Part shown: piece by piece, positions 8,632-19,200 of the stretch
Position numbering within the stretch: the stretch's first letter is position 1
How the letters are laid out: every line of letters starts with the position of its first letter
NCBI GenBank assembly: GCA_002471275.1
Contig: DKPQ01000017.1
Span: 62,001 to 126,000 of the forward strand
Source of the DNA: Flammeovirgaceae bacterium UBA7330
GTDB taxonomy: Bacteria > Bacteroidota > Bacteroidia > Cytophagales > Cyclobacteriaceae
DNA: 64,000 bases
Reading direction: 5' to 3'
Made by a program: the position numbers and the translations under genes
Notes under the pieces: generated by a model
Told to the model about the DNA's origin: nothing
Seen by the model: only the letters and a program-made list of their open reading frames with translations
Databases searched by the model: none

Positions 8632-11121
8632 ATGAAACTTAACATTACAATTGCAGCGTTGCTCTGTTTTGCTTTTGCATCATGCAACAAACAGCAACCA
8701 ATAGATAAACCTATCAGTATTTCAGGTGTTTACCCACACCTGGCTTTTTACAACAATGAGGGTGAATGCGGAACTGGAGCCGTGGTGCCCTGGGCTGATC
8801 GGTTGTGGGTGGTTACTTATGGTCCTCATTTCCCCAGGGGATCTTCAGATAAACTCTACGAGATCACGCCTGATCTGAAGCAAATAGTTCGTGATGAAAG
8901 TATCGGTGGAACTCCAGCCAATCGCATGATCCATGAGGAAAGTAATCAGCTATTTATCGGGCCACATGCCATAGATGCTCAAGGTAATGTACGCACGATC
9001 CCTTACGCTGATATGCAAGGTCGACACACAGGAAATGCTCGTCATCTTACAAACCCTGCTGAGAAAATCTATTATGCATCGATGGAGGAAGGCTTTTACG
9101 AAGTAGATGTCAATACGCTGGAGGTGAAAGAGTTATATAAGGATGGACACGATGAGCAGGGGAAGCACATGGAATCTCTCCCCGAGGATCCATTACCTGG
9201 CTATTCATCGCTGTATGGTGACCACGGCAAGGGACTTTATTCGGGGCAGGGTGTATTGGTTTATTCCAACAATGGTGAACGTGGCCCTGGCGTAACAGAA
9301 CACTTTGATATTGAATCGGGATCCCTCTCGGAATGGGATGGAAAAGAATGGAAGCTAGTACGTAGGTGCCAGTTTGTCGAAATAACAGGTCCTGGTGGTA
9401 TTTATGGTAATGAAAATCCGGATACTGATCCCATTTGGGCAACTGGATGGGACCCGAAGTCTCTGGTACTTGGTGTCAGGAATGTGGATACTGGCTGGTC
9501 CTTTTATAGGTTGCCAAAAGCCAGCCACAGTTACGATGGAGCGCATGGGTGGAACACTGAATGGCCTAGAATCCGGGACGTAGGCACAGCTGCTGCTCCG
9601 GATTACTTGATGACCATGCACGGAATGTTTTGGCGATTCCCCCAGACTTTCTCCACTGGACGCACTGCTGGTATCAGACCTCGTTCGGCATATCTCAAAG
9701 TTATTGGTGACTTCACCCGATGGAATGATCAATTGGTATTTGGCTGTGACGATTCGGCTCAAAGAGAATTCCTCAACAAAAGGAAAGTCAAAGGATCAAT
9801 TGAAGGTCCGGGACAATCCAATTCAAATCTTTGGTTTACCAGCATGGATACTCCTGATAAGCTAGGACCAAATACTGCTGAGGGTGCCGTTTGGTTAAAT
9901 GAGGAAGTGAAAGCCAATGAAATTTCTGAACCGTTTCTGTTTTCGGGGTGGCCTTACAGGACTGCCTGGGTAAAGAATGAAGGTGGGGTAGCAACGACTT
10001 TTACATTTGAAGTGGATGCTGAAGGTAGCGGTAAATATGAAGCCGTGCACTCAATCACTATTCCAGGAGGAGAAAGCAAGAGGATCAATTTTACAGATGC
10101 GGAAGCAGGTGAGTGGGTCAGGGTAAAAAGTGACAGGGAGACAACAGCAACCGTTCACTTCTATTACTCTGACAAGGAAGAAAGATCCTCTGCAGAGGAT
10201 GATATGTTTACTGGCATTGCAAGTGTCAATGAGTCTGAATCTATAGGTGGGTTACTATACGGGCTGGGAGATAACAGAAGAGCACTTGGAGTAGCAGCCA
10301 CTCAATTCAGTGGTGCGGAGGCTGGAGCAGCCAGTTACTACGAGTTGGACGAAAAGCTAAACCTTTTTCCAAAAAAGGATGAGCAAACACTCAAGTTTAT
10401 ACAGGAGAAATTTGCAATTCCGGATCAGGTAGTAACCGTTGAAAAATCTTCTGTTTTAGTAATCGATGACCGGGGTAGAAGATGGAGACTGCCATTGAGT
10501 AGTGAAGCGAATTTTACCGGTTTGACTAATGCCTCCGCTTTACGTATTGATAGGGAAGTAGCCACTGAGCGTGACCTGATGAACTGTCACGGAACATTCT
10601 ATGAGTTACCTGCCGAAAACGCCGATGGATTTGCTAAGATCCGACCGGTATCTTCACATGGCTATCGCATTCATGATTATGCAAGCTATCGTGGATTACT
10701 TGTCATGACCGGGATTAGTCCATCCGCAAATACAGAAAATGAACACATCATTGTTTCAGAAGATGGGAAAGCTGCGGTCTGGGCTGGAGTAATCGATGAC
10801 CTGTGGAAGCTGGGCAAGCCAACCGGGCAAGGTGGCCCCTGGTACGAAACCGAAGTAACAGCAAATGTACCTTCAGATCCGTACCTAATTGGGTTTTACG
10901 ATGACAGAAGTCTCTCTATTACCCACGATGGGACAAAACCCGTTAATTTCCGCATTGAAGTTGAGCCGGTAGGCCATGGCCCCTGGATGGTGTATGATCA
11001 GGTCTCTGTTGCTCCTGGCGAAACGTTTAGGCATCAGTTTCCATCTGATTTTCAGGCGAGATGGATTAGGTTTACAACCGATAGTAATGTGAAGGCCACC
11101 ACAAAGCTTGTATATAAATAA
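8632..11121 (+). CDS. Large secreted lipoprotein of unknown function with internal duplication
   Basis: I do not recognise a named family for this 829-residue protein. It has a lipoprotein signal (LLCFAFASCNKQQP), so it is probably tethered to the outer membrane. The N-terminal part is rich in short beta-type repeats (GECGTGAVVPWADRLWVVTYG, LFIGPHAID, IYYASMEEGFYEVD), suggesting a beta-propeller. Two similar modules follow. At 327-512, MTMHGMFWRFP and IRPRSA lead to a beta-sandwich-like end (SITIPGGESKRINF, EWVRVKSD). At 650-829, MNCHGTFYELP and IRPVSS lead to VSVAPGETFRHQF and RWIRFTTD. Its place between SusD and an oxidoreductase/sulfatase pair suggests glycan binding or cleavage. No catalytic site can be claimed. 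Confidence 0.7.
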   Translation: MKLNITIAALLCFAFASCNKQQPIDKPISISGVYPHLAFYNNEGECGTGAVVPWADRLWVVTYGPHFPRGSSDKLYEITPDLKQIVRDESIGGTPANRMIHEESNQLFIGPHAIDAQGNVRTIPYADMQGRHTGNARHLTNPAEKIYYASMEEGFYEVDVNTLEVKELYKDGHDEQGKHMESLPEDPLPGYSSLYGDHGKGLYSGQGVLVYSNNGERGPGVTEHFDIESGSLSEWDGKEWKLVRRCQFVEITGPGGIYGNENPDTDPIWATGWDPKSLVLGVRNVDTGWSFYRLPKASHSYDGAHGWNTEWPRIRDVGTAAAPDYLMTMHGMFWRFPQTFSTGRTAGIRPRSAYLKVIGDFTRWNDQLVFGCDDSAQREFLNKRKVKGSIEGPGQSNSNLWFTSMDTPDKLGPNTAEGAVWLNEEVKANEISEPFLFSGWPYRTAWVKNEGGVATTFTFEVDAEGSGKYEAVHSITIPGGESKRINFTDAEAGEWVRVKSDRETTATVHFYYSDKEERSSAEDDMFTGIASVNESESIGGLLYGLGDNRRALGVAATQFSGAEAGAASYYELDEKLNLFPKKDEQTLKFIQEKFAIPDQVVTVEKSSVLVIDDRGRRWRLPLSSEANFTGLTNASALRIDREVATERDLMNCHGTFYELPAENADGFAKIRPVSSHGYRIHDYASYRGLLVMTGISPSANTENEHIIVSEDGKAAVWAGVIDDLWKLGKPTGQGGPWYETEVTANVPSDPYLIGFYDDRSLSITHDGTKPVNFRIEVEPVGHGPWMVYDQVSVAPGETFRHQFPSDFQARWIRFTTDSNVKATTKLVYK

Positions 11122-11137
11122 ACACCTTTACCTGGTA

Positions 11138-12766
11138 ATGAAATACACTTTCTGTAAAGTCCTTTTGCTTTTTTTCATCCTTGGTTGTAGTACTACTGAC
11201 CCGGGAACCATAAAAACGGACATCTGTATTTTAGGAGGAAGCGAAGCTGGGTTTACTGCTGCCATGCAGGCTGCACGGCTTGGCAAACAAGTTGTTCTGA
11301 TAGAACCCACAGGTCACCCGGGAGGGATGGCTGTAGAGGGGATTGGGCATGATCTCCGTTTTGGGAATGCCCATGTGATAGGAGGGATTGCAGCGGAATT
11401 CTATACAGCAGTTGAGGGGCGTTATGGTTTAAAACCAAGGTTTAACGATCCTTCCTGGTTTTCAAAGTACGAGCCGTCTGTAGCAGAAAGTGTTATTGAT
11501 AGCTTAATTGCCAGTGAACCCAATATTAGGATGATTCGGAACAGCAGGGTTAAAGAATCGGGTGGGGTGATGATGGAAGGCAATAAGATTCGTGAAGTCA
11601 ACCTGGATAATGGAATCAATATCAAAGCCAGTGTGTTCATCGATGCTTCGGTAGAAGGTCATTTATTACACCTTGCCGGTGTCACAACAGAAACGATCAG
11701 GGAGGGGAATGAAAAATTTGGTGAAAGCTTAAATGGCATTCAGGGCGTGAATGACTTCAAACAGTTTACGGTCGATGTAGACCCTTATGTGATTCCGGGT
11801 GACCCGACAAGTGGTTTAATTCCCACAATCCAGGAAGGTGAGCTGGGTGAGCATGGAGCACCCAGTAAATACATCATGGGATTTTGTTTTAGAATGGTTT
11901 TGACCAAAGATCCTGAAAATGTAATACCCGTTGAGAAACCTAAAAACTATAACCCTGACACATACGAGATCTATCGGAGATACATAGATGCTGGGGGGCA
12001 GTTATTTAAACCAGTAGCCAACAGGCACAATGGCAAGACTGACCTTGGTAGCTGGCATGACCTATCGGCTAACTTATATGGTGAAAACTGGATGTATCCC
12101 ACGGGCACGTATGAGGTACAGGACAGTGTTGTTGAGTATCACCGTAATTTCTCTTTAGGCTTGATCTATTTTTTACAGAATGACCCGGCAGTAGATAGCC
12201 TCACCCTGTCCAATTGGCTGGGATGGGGACTACCCAAAGATGAGTTTCAGGACAATGGCAATTGGCCACGAAGGCTTTATATCAGAAGTGCCAGGAGAAT
12301 GGTATCAGATTATGTGATCACAGAACACAATGCCAGGTTTGATGTTCCGGATACGGTAGCTGATCAGGTAGCCATAGCCTGGTGGCCTCCCGATATGCAT
12401 CATGCCAGGAGGATTGTCAAGGATGGCTATGCCTATGATGAGGGTTTCACCCACGTGGAAAATGATGGTTCCTGGAAACCATTTAAAATCTCATATCAGG
12501 CACTGATACCCAAAGCGAAGGAGTGCACAAACCTCATCACACCTACTTGTGTTTCGTCCAGCTATGTGGGCTATGGTAGTGTTCGAATTCTCCCGACTTT
12601 CATGGTACTTGGTCAGAGCTCCGGGGCTGCGGCTGCATTGGCGGCAGATAAAAAACTCCCTGTCCAGGACATCGACTATGCAGATCTGGCTGGTATACTG
12701 AATGAGAATAATCAGATTTTGGAGCTGCCTAAGGATTGGGTGAAGATCATCACGGAGAATAATTGA
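11138..12766 (+). CDS. Secreted FAD-dependent oxidoreductase (FAD_oxidored family)
   Basis: This protein has 542 residues from ATG 11138. An upstream TTG (11108) would overlap the previous gene and spoil the lipoprotein signal (LLLFFILGCSTTDPG), so 11138 is preferred, leaving 16 bases after the previous stop. The dinucleotide-binding motif reads DICILGGSEAGFTAAMQAAR, followed by VVLIEPTGHPGGMAVEG, which is typical of the FAD-dependent oxidoreductases found in Bacteroidota and Planctomycetota glycan clusters. Near the C-terminus, SSYVGYGSVRILPTFMVLGQ and AAAL match the family. Substrate is unknown. In this setting it may oxidise a released sugar outside the cytoplasm. Confidence 0.85.
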   Translation: MKYTFCKVLLLFFILGCSTTDPGTIKTDICILGGSEAGFTAAMQAARLGKQVVLIEPTGHPGGMAVEGIGHDLRFGNAHVIGGIAAEFYTAVEGRYGLKPRFNDPSWFSKYEPSVAESVIDSLIASEPNIRMIRNSRVKESGGVMMEGNKIREVNLDNGINIKASVFIDASVEGHLLHLAGVTTETIREGNEKFGESLNGIQGVNDFKQFTVDVDPYVIPGDPTSGLIPTIQEGELGEHGAPSKYIMGFCFRMVLTKDPENVIPVEKPKNYNPDTYEIYRRYIDAGGQLFKPVANRHNGKTDLGSWHDLSANLYGENWMYPTGTYEVQDSVVEYHRNFSLGLIYFLQNDPAVDSLTLSNWLGWGLPKDEFQDNGNWPRRLYIRSARRMVSDYVITEHNARFDVPDTVADQVAIAWWPPDMHHARRIVKDGYAYDEGFTHVENDGSWKPFKISYQALIPKAKECTNLITPTCVSSSYVGYGSVRILPTFMVLGQSSGAAAALAADKKLPVQDIDYADLAGILNENNQILELPKDWVKIITENN

Positions 12767-12894
12767 ATTCTGGTTCAGAAGAAACTCCAGCTCATTGTCC
12801 GTTTTACATGAGGGAAATATTGTAATTAATTTAGATCTTACTGACTTTAAAGGGTTGAGATACTGATTTTGAGTATTTCAAGATTTTGGTGCAA

Positions 12895-14328
12895 ATGAAA
12901 TTACTTTACAGCCTCAGTCTATTTACTTGCTTTCTGCTTTCAAGCTGTAAATCCTCAGAAGAAAAGGGAGTGATTAAACCTAACATCCTCTTGATCTTCG
13001 TAGACGACCTGGGAAAGGAATGGATCAGTGCGTATGGATCTGATAGCATTGAAACACCCAACGTTGATCTGCTGGCAAAGACTGGACTGAAGTTCGAAAA
13101 TTTCTATGTAAATCCACAATGTACGCCTTCCAGGTTGAGCCTCTTCACCGGTCAATATCCGTTTCGACATGGTTGGGTCAATCACTGGGATGTTCCCCGT
13201 TGGGGAGGGGGAGCTCATTATGACTGGAGGGTGAATCCGGGATTAGGAAGAGTTATACAAGATGCGGGTTATAAGACTGCGGCTGCTGGGAAGTGGCAAG
13301 TGAATGATTTTAGGGTGCAGCCCGATGCCATGAAAAATCATGGGTTTGATGACTGGTGTATGTGGACCGGGTACGAAACGGGAAATCCGCCCAGTACTGA
13401 GCGTTACTGGGATCCATACCTTTTTACGAAAGAAGGTAGTAAAACATACCCGGGAGAATTTGGAGAGGATCTCATGACTGATTTTTTGATCGATTTCATG
13501 AAAAAGAATAAGGAAGACCCAATGTTTATGTACTACGCCATGTGCCTTACCCATACCCCGTTAGTGCCTACACCGGCGGATCCTGAGGCTGAGGGGATGT
13601 ATCCAAAACACAAAGCCATGGTGAAGTATATGGATTTGATCGTGGGTAAACTGGTGGCTTCTTTGAAAGCAGAAGGATTGAGAGACAATACCATAATAGT
13701 ATTCACAACAGATAATGGTACAGCTAAGGGAATTACAGGATCCATAAATGGTCGTGGGGTTCCTGGAGCCAAAGCTAATACCACGGAGAGCGGTACAGCC
13801 ATGCCTTTTATAGTCAATTGCCCTGGGATAGTGCCTGAAGGAAAGGTTACTGATGCTTTGAGTGACCTGACCGACCTGCTACCAACATTTACTCATTTAG
13901 CCGGAGGCACGCTTCCCGAAGGACATATCTTCGACGGAGTGTCAATCGCGGATGTCTTTACCGGAAAATCTAAGGATTCATCGAGAGACTGGATCATGTC
14001 GATGGGAGGTGGAAATAATGCTGCCTTGTCGGAGAAAGGGGTTGAGAATCAATACAGGTTTCGGGATCGTGTGTTAAGGGATAAGGAATATAAGCTTTAT
14101 GTATCCACAGAAAGGAAGCCCGAAAAGCTGTTTTATCTGCAAGAGGACCCTTTTGAATCGGTAAATCTGATAGCAAGTGACGAGAGTCAACATCAGGAGG
14201 CGATAAAGAAATTTATGAAAGTAGTGGAGACATTTCCGACTCAGGATCATGATCCCAAATACAACCCTCTTGGACCGCAGTCATGGGATGTTGCCGTTAC
14301 AGTGAAAAGCCAGGAATGGAAGAAGTAG
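12895..14328 (+). CDS. Secreted sulfatase (formylglycine type)
   Basis: This 477-residue arylsulfatase-superfamily enzyme starts at ATG 12895; TTG/GTG codons just upstream are less likely. The lipoprotein signal is FLLSSCKSSEE. Metal ligands Asp37-Asp38 lie in LIFVDDLGKEW. The sulfatase signature Cys76-Thr-Pro-Ser-Arg, in which the cysteine is converted to formylglycine, is intact, followed by SLFTGQYPFRHG. Further active-site parts are AAGKWQ and FTTDNGTAKG. It should remove sulfate esters from a polysaccharide, which points to a sulfated, marine-type glycan for locus A. No maturase gene is in the window. The next sigma gene starts 95 bases later. Confidence 0.92.
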   Translation: MKLLYSLSLFTCFLLSSCKSSEEKGVIKPNILLIFVDDLGKEWISAYGSDSIETPNVDLLAKTGLKFENFYVNPQCTPSRLSLFTGQYPFRHGWVNHWDVPRWGGGAHYDWRVNPGLGRVIQDAGYKTAAAGKWQVNDFRVQPDAMKNHGFDDWCMWTGYETGNPPSTERYWDPYLFTKEGSKTYPGEFGEDLMTDFLIDFMKKNKEDPMFMYYAMCLTHTPLVPTPADPEAEGMYPKHKAMVKYMDLIVGKLVASLKAEGLRDNTIIVFTTDNGTAKGITGSINGRGVPGAKANTTESGTAMPFIVNCPGIVPEGKVTDALSDLTDLLPTFTHLAGGTLPEGHIFDGVSIADVFTGKSKDSSRDWIMSMGGGNNAALSEKGVENQYRFRDRVLRDKEYKLYVSTERKPEKLFYLQEDPFESVNLIASDESQHQEAIKKFMKVVETFPTQDHDPKYNPLGPQSWDVAVTVKSQEWKK

Positions 14329-14423
14329 AACTTTAGCTCTCGCATTACCTCTTGCATTCCATTTTATTAATTTGTTAATTAGCTAGTCTTTATCAATGGA
14401 TTATTGACTATTCATCAAACAGA

Positions 14424-15050
14424 TTGGCTAAATCCGGAAAAATCTTAAGCATCTCAGATCAGAGCAACTTCAAGAGTTGGTTTGAGGATATTTATACCCG
14501 ACATTTCGAGCGACTTTACCTGTATGCTTTTTCCATCACCAAGCAAAAGCCCATAGCAGAAGACGTAGTAGAGGAGGTGTTTCTTCAGATCTGGAATAAG
14601 CGTCCACACTATAACGATATCAAAGATGTGGAGTCTTATCTCTTTGTGTCAGTAAAACACCAGGCAATCCGAATGGCTTCCAGGGATCCGGGTAAATTCA
14701 CTTACTCAACCTATGATGAAGCGCTCCAGATTTCAGATTCCATAGACCCTGAAAAATTATTGATCGGTAGTGAACTCAAAGGTGTGGTAGATGGGATATT
14801 AAATAAGCTAAGTCCTCAGGCTGCTGTCATATATGATCTGGTAAAGAACAGGGGCCTGTCTCATAAAGACATCTCTATTGAATTGGGAATTGCAGAAAAA
14901 ACTGTGTCCAACCAGATGAACCTCATTCTCAATAAAGTTCGGGAGGGCATCAGCCAATACCTCGAGGATGCAAACCCTGACAACTCTTTAATGCGTATCA
15001 CCCGGGTAATCTCGTGGATGCTGGTCTCAGGATCAATACTGTTTGTTTAA
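14424..15050 (+). CDS. FecI-like ECF RNA polymerase sigma-70 factor, locus B
   Basis: This 208-residue protein has region 2 at about 17-85 (FEDIYTRHFERLYLYAFSIT, AEDVVEEVFLQIW) and region 4 at about 128-182 (LSPQAAVIYDLVKNRGLSHK, helix-turn-helix ISIELGIAEKTVSNQM). The C-terminus is hydrophobic (VISWMLVSGSILFV). The start is TTG at 14424: the frame has no ATG or GTG between the upstream in-frame TAA (14376) and region 2. Release by the FecR encoded at 15190 should switch on locus B. Confidence 0.9.
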   Translation: MAKSGKILSISDQSNFKSWFEDIYTRHFERLYLYAFSITKQKPIAEDVVEEVFLQIWNKRPHYNDIKDVESYLFVSVKHQAIRMASRDPGKFTYSTYDEALQISDSIDPEKLLIGSELKGVVDGILNKLSPQAAVIYDLVKNRGLSHKDISIELGIAEKTVSNQMNLILNKVREGISQYLEDANPDNSLMRITRVISWMLVSGSILFV

Positions 15051-15117
15051 ATATTTTCATTAAAAAGACATTACTTTATCTGTGTATTAAATAAATAAAT
15101 CAATTTATTGACTTTAT

Positions 15118-15168
15118 TGTAAATATTTAAAAAATATCGGGAGTTAATTATCTCAGGTTACTCTTATA
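15118..15168 (+). promoter_or_regulatory. Conserved spacer block upstream of fecR, locus B (putative promoter)
   Basis: TGTAAATATTT (15118-15128) and CTCTTATA (15161-15168) are 43 bases apart, exactly as in locus A. A GGG at 15139-15141 keeps the same offset from the second element, and the gap to the fecR start is 21 bases as in locus A. The bases around these points differ between loci, so the match is not simply a recent copy. Confidence 0.5.
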
Positions 15169-15189
15169 CATATCGGCAAGTATCTCGAT

Positions 15190-16185
15190 ATGGACCAATT
15201 GATCAGTAAGTACCTGAATAACACCCTCACAAAAGAGGAAACTCAAAAGCTTGAATCCTGGCTGAGGCAGGACGTAAAGAATAGAATTGAGTTTGAAAAT
15301 ATCGTGGCACACCTAAGTCATCAGGATGGTGAGCTAGCCACCATTAAAGAACAGGTGTTTTCCAGGGTAGTCAACCAAAAGGACCAGAACATAAAACTAA
15401 ACTTTAACCAAAAGCTTAGGTATATCACCCGGGTAGCAGCTGTTTTTGTGATGGTCTTTGGTGCAGCTATGTACCTTGTACTCAATGACGAACTGGTAGA
15501 TCAACCATCAAAGGTTTCCCAGCAGGAGCCAATTAATCAAATAGAAAAGGAAACAGCATTTGGTCAGCAGTTGTCATTCAAGCTTCCGGATGGCACCCTG
15601 GTTAAGCTTAATGCCGGCAGTAAACTAGTTTTCCCTAAGCAATTTTCTCAGGAGCGAAGGGAGGTCTCACTTATAGGAGAAGCCTTTTTTGAAGTGGAGC
15701 GGGATGAAACACGGCCCTTTCTGATCAAGACAAACAAGATCAATGTGAGTGTGTTGGGCACATCTTTCAATGTAAGGTCTTATGGCAATGAAGCCAATGT
15801 GCTCGTGGGGGTGAAAACAGGAAGGGTAATGGTCTCAACGGAAGATGGTAAAGAAGAAGTAATCCTTGCTCAAAGAGACCTTGCTGATTATTCTTTGGCT
15901 ACCCATAAAATTACCAAAGAAGTTATAGAAGAAAACGCCCTTGTGTTTGGGTGGATGGACCGTGAACTGATATTGAAAGATTATAACATAGACCGGATCA
16001 TGGATGAGGTATCCAGATGGTTTGATGTGCAGTTTGATGTGAGAAGTACACTCGACAAGAAAAGGAAGTTTACCACCAGGTACAAAGATCCAACACTTAA
16101 GTCGGTGATGGAAAGTTTGTCATATGCTTATGAGTTTGATTACCAGATAGATAATAAAACAATCACCATTATGACCAGAAAATAA
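15190..16185 (+). CDS. FecR-family anti-sigma factor, locus B
   Basis: This 331-residue, single-pass inner-membrane anti-sigma factor starts with ATG. The cytosolic part is about 1-80 (ISKYLNNTLTKEETQKLESW). The membrane helix is at about 83-102 (VAAVFVMVFGAAMYLVL). The FecR domain is about 120-225 (FKLPDGTLVKLNAGSKLVF, LIGEAFFEVERDE, VLGTSFNVRSYG) and the DUF4974 domain about 255-331 (LKDYNIDRIMDEVSRWFDV). It partners the sigma factor just upstream and the STN domain of the SusC just downstream. Confidence 0.91.
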   Translation: MDQLISKYLNNTLTKEETQKLESWLRQDVKNRIEFENIVAHLSHQDGELATIKEQVFSRVVNQKDQNIKLNFNQKLRYITRVAAVFVMVFGAAMYLVLNDELVDQPSKVSQQEPINQIEKETAFGQQLSFKLPDGTLVKLNAGSKLVFPKQFSQERREVSLIGEAFFEVERDETRPFLIKTNKINVSVLGTSFNVRSYGNEANVLVGVKTGRVMVSTEDGKEEVILAQRDLADYSLATHKITKEVIEENALVFGWMDRELILKDYNIDRIMDEVSRWFDVQFDVRSTLDKKRKFTTRYKDPTLKSVMESLSYAYEFDYQIDNKTITIMTRK

Positions 16186-16207
16186 GAGACGATAACCCAA
16201 AAAATGA

Positions 16208-16248
16208 GAAAAGCCGAGGATGCTTCTGGAAAAAGGCCTCGACTTTTC
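16208..16248 (+). promoter_or_regulatory. Hairpin in the fecR-susC spacer, locus B
   Basis: GAAAAGCCGAGG (16208-16219) pairs with CCTCGACTTTTC (16237-16248) with one mismatch. It lies 22 bases after fecR and 30 bases before susC. The sequence differs from the hairpins in loci A, C and E although the place is the same, which suggests the structure is what is kept. Confidence 0.5.
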
Positions 16249-16277
16249 AAAGTTCCATTAACTAAAATAGAAACTAG

Positions 16278-19200
16278 ATGAATGTAAAATTACCAAAAAA
16301 TGTAATTCGCATGTCACAATTGATGATTTATGCGTTTGTAATTTGCTATTCTGTTTCGATGGTATTCGCGAATGAAACCATCGGACAAAGAAAGCATTTG
16401 AATGAAATTGAGGTTGTTCTGACCCAGGATCACAATGACCTCATTGTGTTGATCCAGGTGATCGAAGAGACCAATCAATTTGGCTTTTCTTATACAAGAA
16501 AGGATATCAGGTCTAAACCGATACATATCAAATCAGGCAGCTGGACAATGGAGCAACTCCTCAATGAGCTTTCAGTCCAGGCAGGTTTTTCGTTCCGCCG
16601 CATTAATGAAGACATTACTGTAAAGGTGATGGATCATGGGACTGAGATCCCGTTGGTGGATGAAGAACTATCTGCTCAGGTTTCAGTGTATGGAACCATT
16701 ACCGACGAAAATGGTGAACCTTTACCTGGTGCTACCATCCAGGAAAAGGAAACGACCATAGGTACCATTACTGATGCAGAGGGTCGCTTTTCGTTGAATG
16801 CATCTTCGGAAAACGCGGTCCTGGTAGTTTCTTTTGTTGGGTATGAGGCGATGGAGGTACTTCTGGAAGGTCGCACAACATTGAACTTATCCATGATTCC
16901 TGATATAGAAAGCCTGCAAGAGGTGGTAGTTGTCGGTTTTGGAACCCAGAAGAAAGAAAACCTTACAGGTGCAGTATCCACCGTAAACACCAGGGATTTG
17001 GAGGCTCGACCGGTGAGAAATGTAGGACAAGCCCTACAGGGATTAGTGCCTGGGTTGAATATCACGCAAAGTGCCGGGGGAAATCTCAACAATACACCTA
17101 GCTACAATATCAGAGGTTTGACCACCATTGGTCAGGGATCTTCGGGTTCTCCACTCATTTTAATTGATGGAATGCAGGGGGATATCAATACGCTGACCCC
17201 ACAGGATATAGAGAGCATTTCTGTTTTGAAGGACGCAGCAGCTTCATCCATTTATGGTTCACGAGCTCCTTTTGGAGTAATACTAATTACTACAAAAAAA
17301 GGATCTGCTGGAAAACCAGTGATTACTTACTCCAACAATTTCAGGTGGAACAGTCCAATTCAGCAGCCAGAGGGAATGGACTCCTACACCTTTGCCCTGA
17401 TGATAAATGATGCATCCTATAACACAGGCCAGGGTGCGAGGTTTACCCAGGATAGGCTGGACAGAATACTTGATCATCTTGAAGGTAGAACGACTGATGC
17501 CTTAATTCCCAATCCGGCAAACCCCACACAATGGGGGTATGATTTTGACCCTTATGGCAATACGGACTGGTTTGACGTCATGTGGAAGGACGGAGCACCT
17601 TCAACAGATCATGCCATCAGTGTCAGGGGAGGAACAAATGACATTAAGTACTTTTTATCTGCCAGTTACCTACATCAAAATGGACTCCTGGAATTAAGCT
17701 ATGATGACTATAACAGGTATAATGTGATTGCTAAAGTTGAAGCTAAAATGACTGACTGGGCCACAATCGATTACAGTGGACGATGGGGCAGACAAAATGT
17801 AGATGAGCCTACCTGGTATTCAAAAGCCTTTAATATCAACAGGCATCTGGGACGTCGAGGTTGGCCGACTTTACCGGTTTTTGATAACAATGGGTACTAC
17901 TGGCAGCAACTTGGGCAGTACGATTTTACGGTGGGAATGGTTGATGGAGGCCGAAACAACGAGCAGGAAGATTGGACCTATCACCAGGTGAAGCTTACAC
18001 TCGAACCAATCAAAGGATGGAAGGTATTTGGTCAGCTTAATGCCAGGATCACAGACTCATTTGACAATTGGCATCAAAAAGTTCTTTACAATCGTGATGT
18101 GAGCGGTAACCCCGTTGTAATTTTACCAAATTCAAGTGTAACTGAATCTTCTTCGAGAGTCAATTTCATCAATCCAAATGTTTACACAGAATACAGCAAG
18201 TCATTCGGGAATCATTTTCTGAAAGTACTGGTAGGTTCACAACATGAATACTATTCTGACCGGTGGACGACAGTCAGCAGGGACGGGCTCATTGTTTCCA
18301 ATCTCCCGGTTTTAAATCTCACTTCTGGCACAGATATCAATGGAAACCCATTGACACCTTCAGTTGGGGGAACCAGAAATGAATGGGCGACTGCAGGTTA
18401 CTTCAGCAGAATCAACTATGATTTTGGGGAGGGTAAATACCTGGCAGAATTGAATTTCCGGTATGATGGTACTTCCCGATTCAGAGAAGATAAGCGATGG
18501 AACTTATTTCCTTCCTTCTCATTAGGCTGGAATGTGGCCAGAGAGAATTTCTGGCAACCACTGGAAAATACTGTAAACGATCTGAAATTCAGAGCTTCTT
18601 ATGGTGTGCTTGGAAACCAGAATACCAGTAATTATTACCCTACCTACGTGACCATGCCGGTAGGTATTGCAAACGGTTCCTGGCTAGTGAATGGTGCCCG
18701 AACCAACACAGCATCTGCTCCTGGCTTGATTAGCTCTACCCTGGGATGGGAAAGTGTGGAATCCTACAACTTGGGACTTGATATGGGGCTGTTCCAAAAC
18801 AGGTTGACCGCTTCCCTGGATTACTTCATTCGATACACCAATGACATGATAGGTCCGGCTCCTGAGCTTCCGGATGTTCTTGGAACTGCCGTCCCCAGAA
18901 CCAACAATACCGATTTGAAGACCTATGGCTTTGAGTTAAATGTGGCCTGGCAGGATCAATTGGACAATGACCTGAGATATGATGTCAGACTTCTGCTTTT
19001 TGATTCTCAATCAGAGATCACCAACTACCCAAATCCAACCGGTAATCTGAATCAATACCGACAAGGACAAACAGTAGGTGAGATCTGGGGATATACCACC
19101 ATTGGGATTGCTCAGACTACCGAGGAAATGGATGCGCATCTAAATAGCCTTTCGAATGGTGGACAAAATGCATTAGGTGCTAATTGGAATGCAGGAGACA

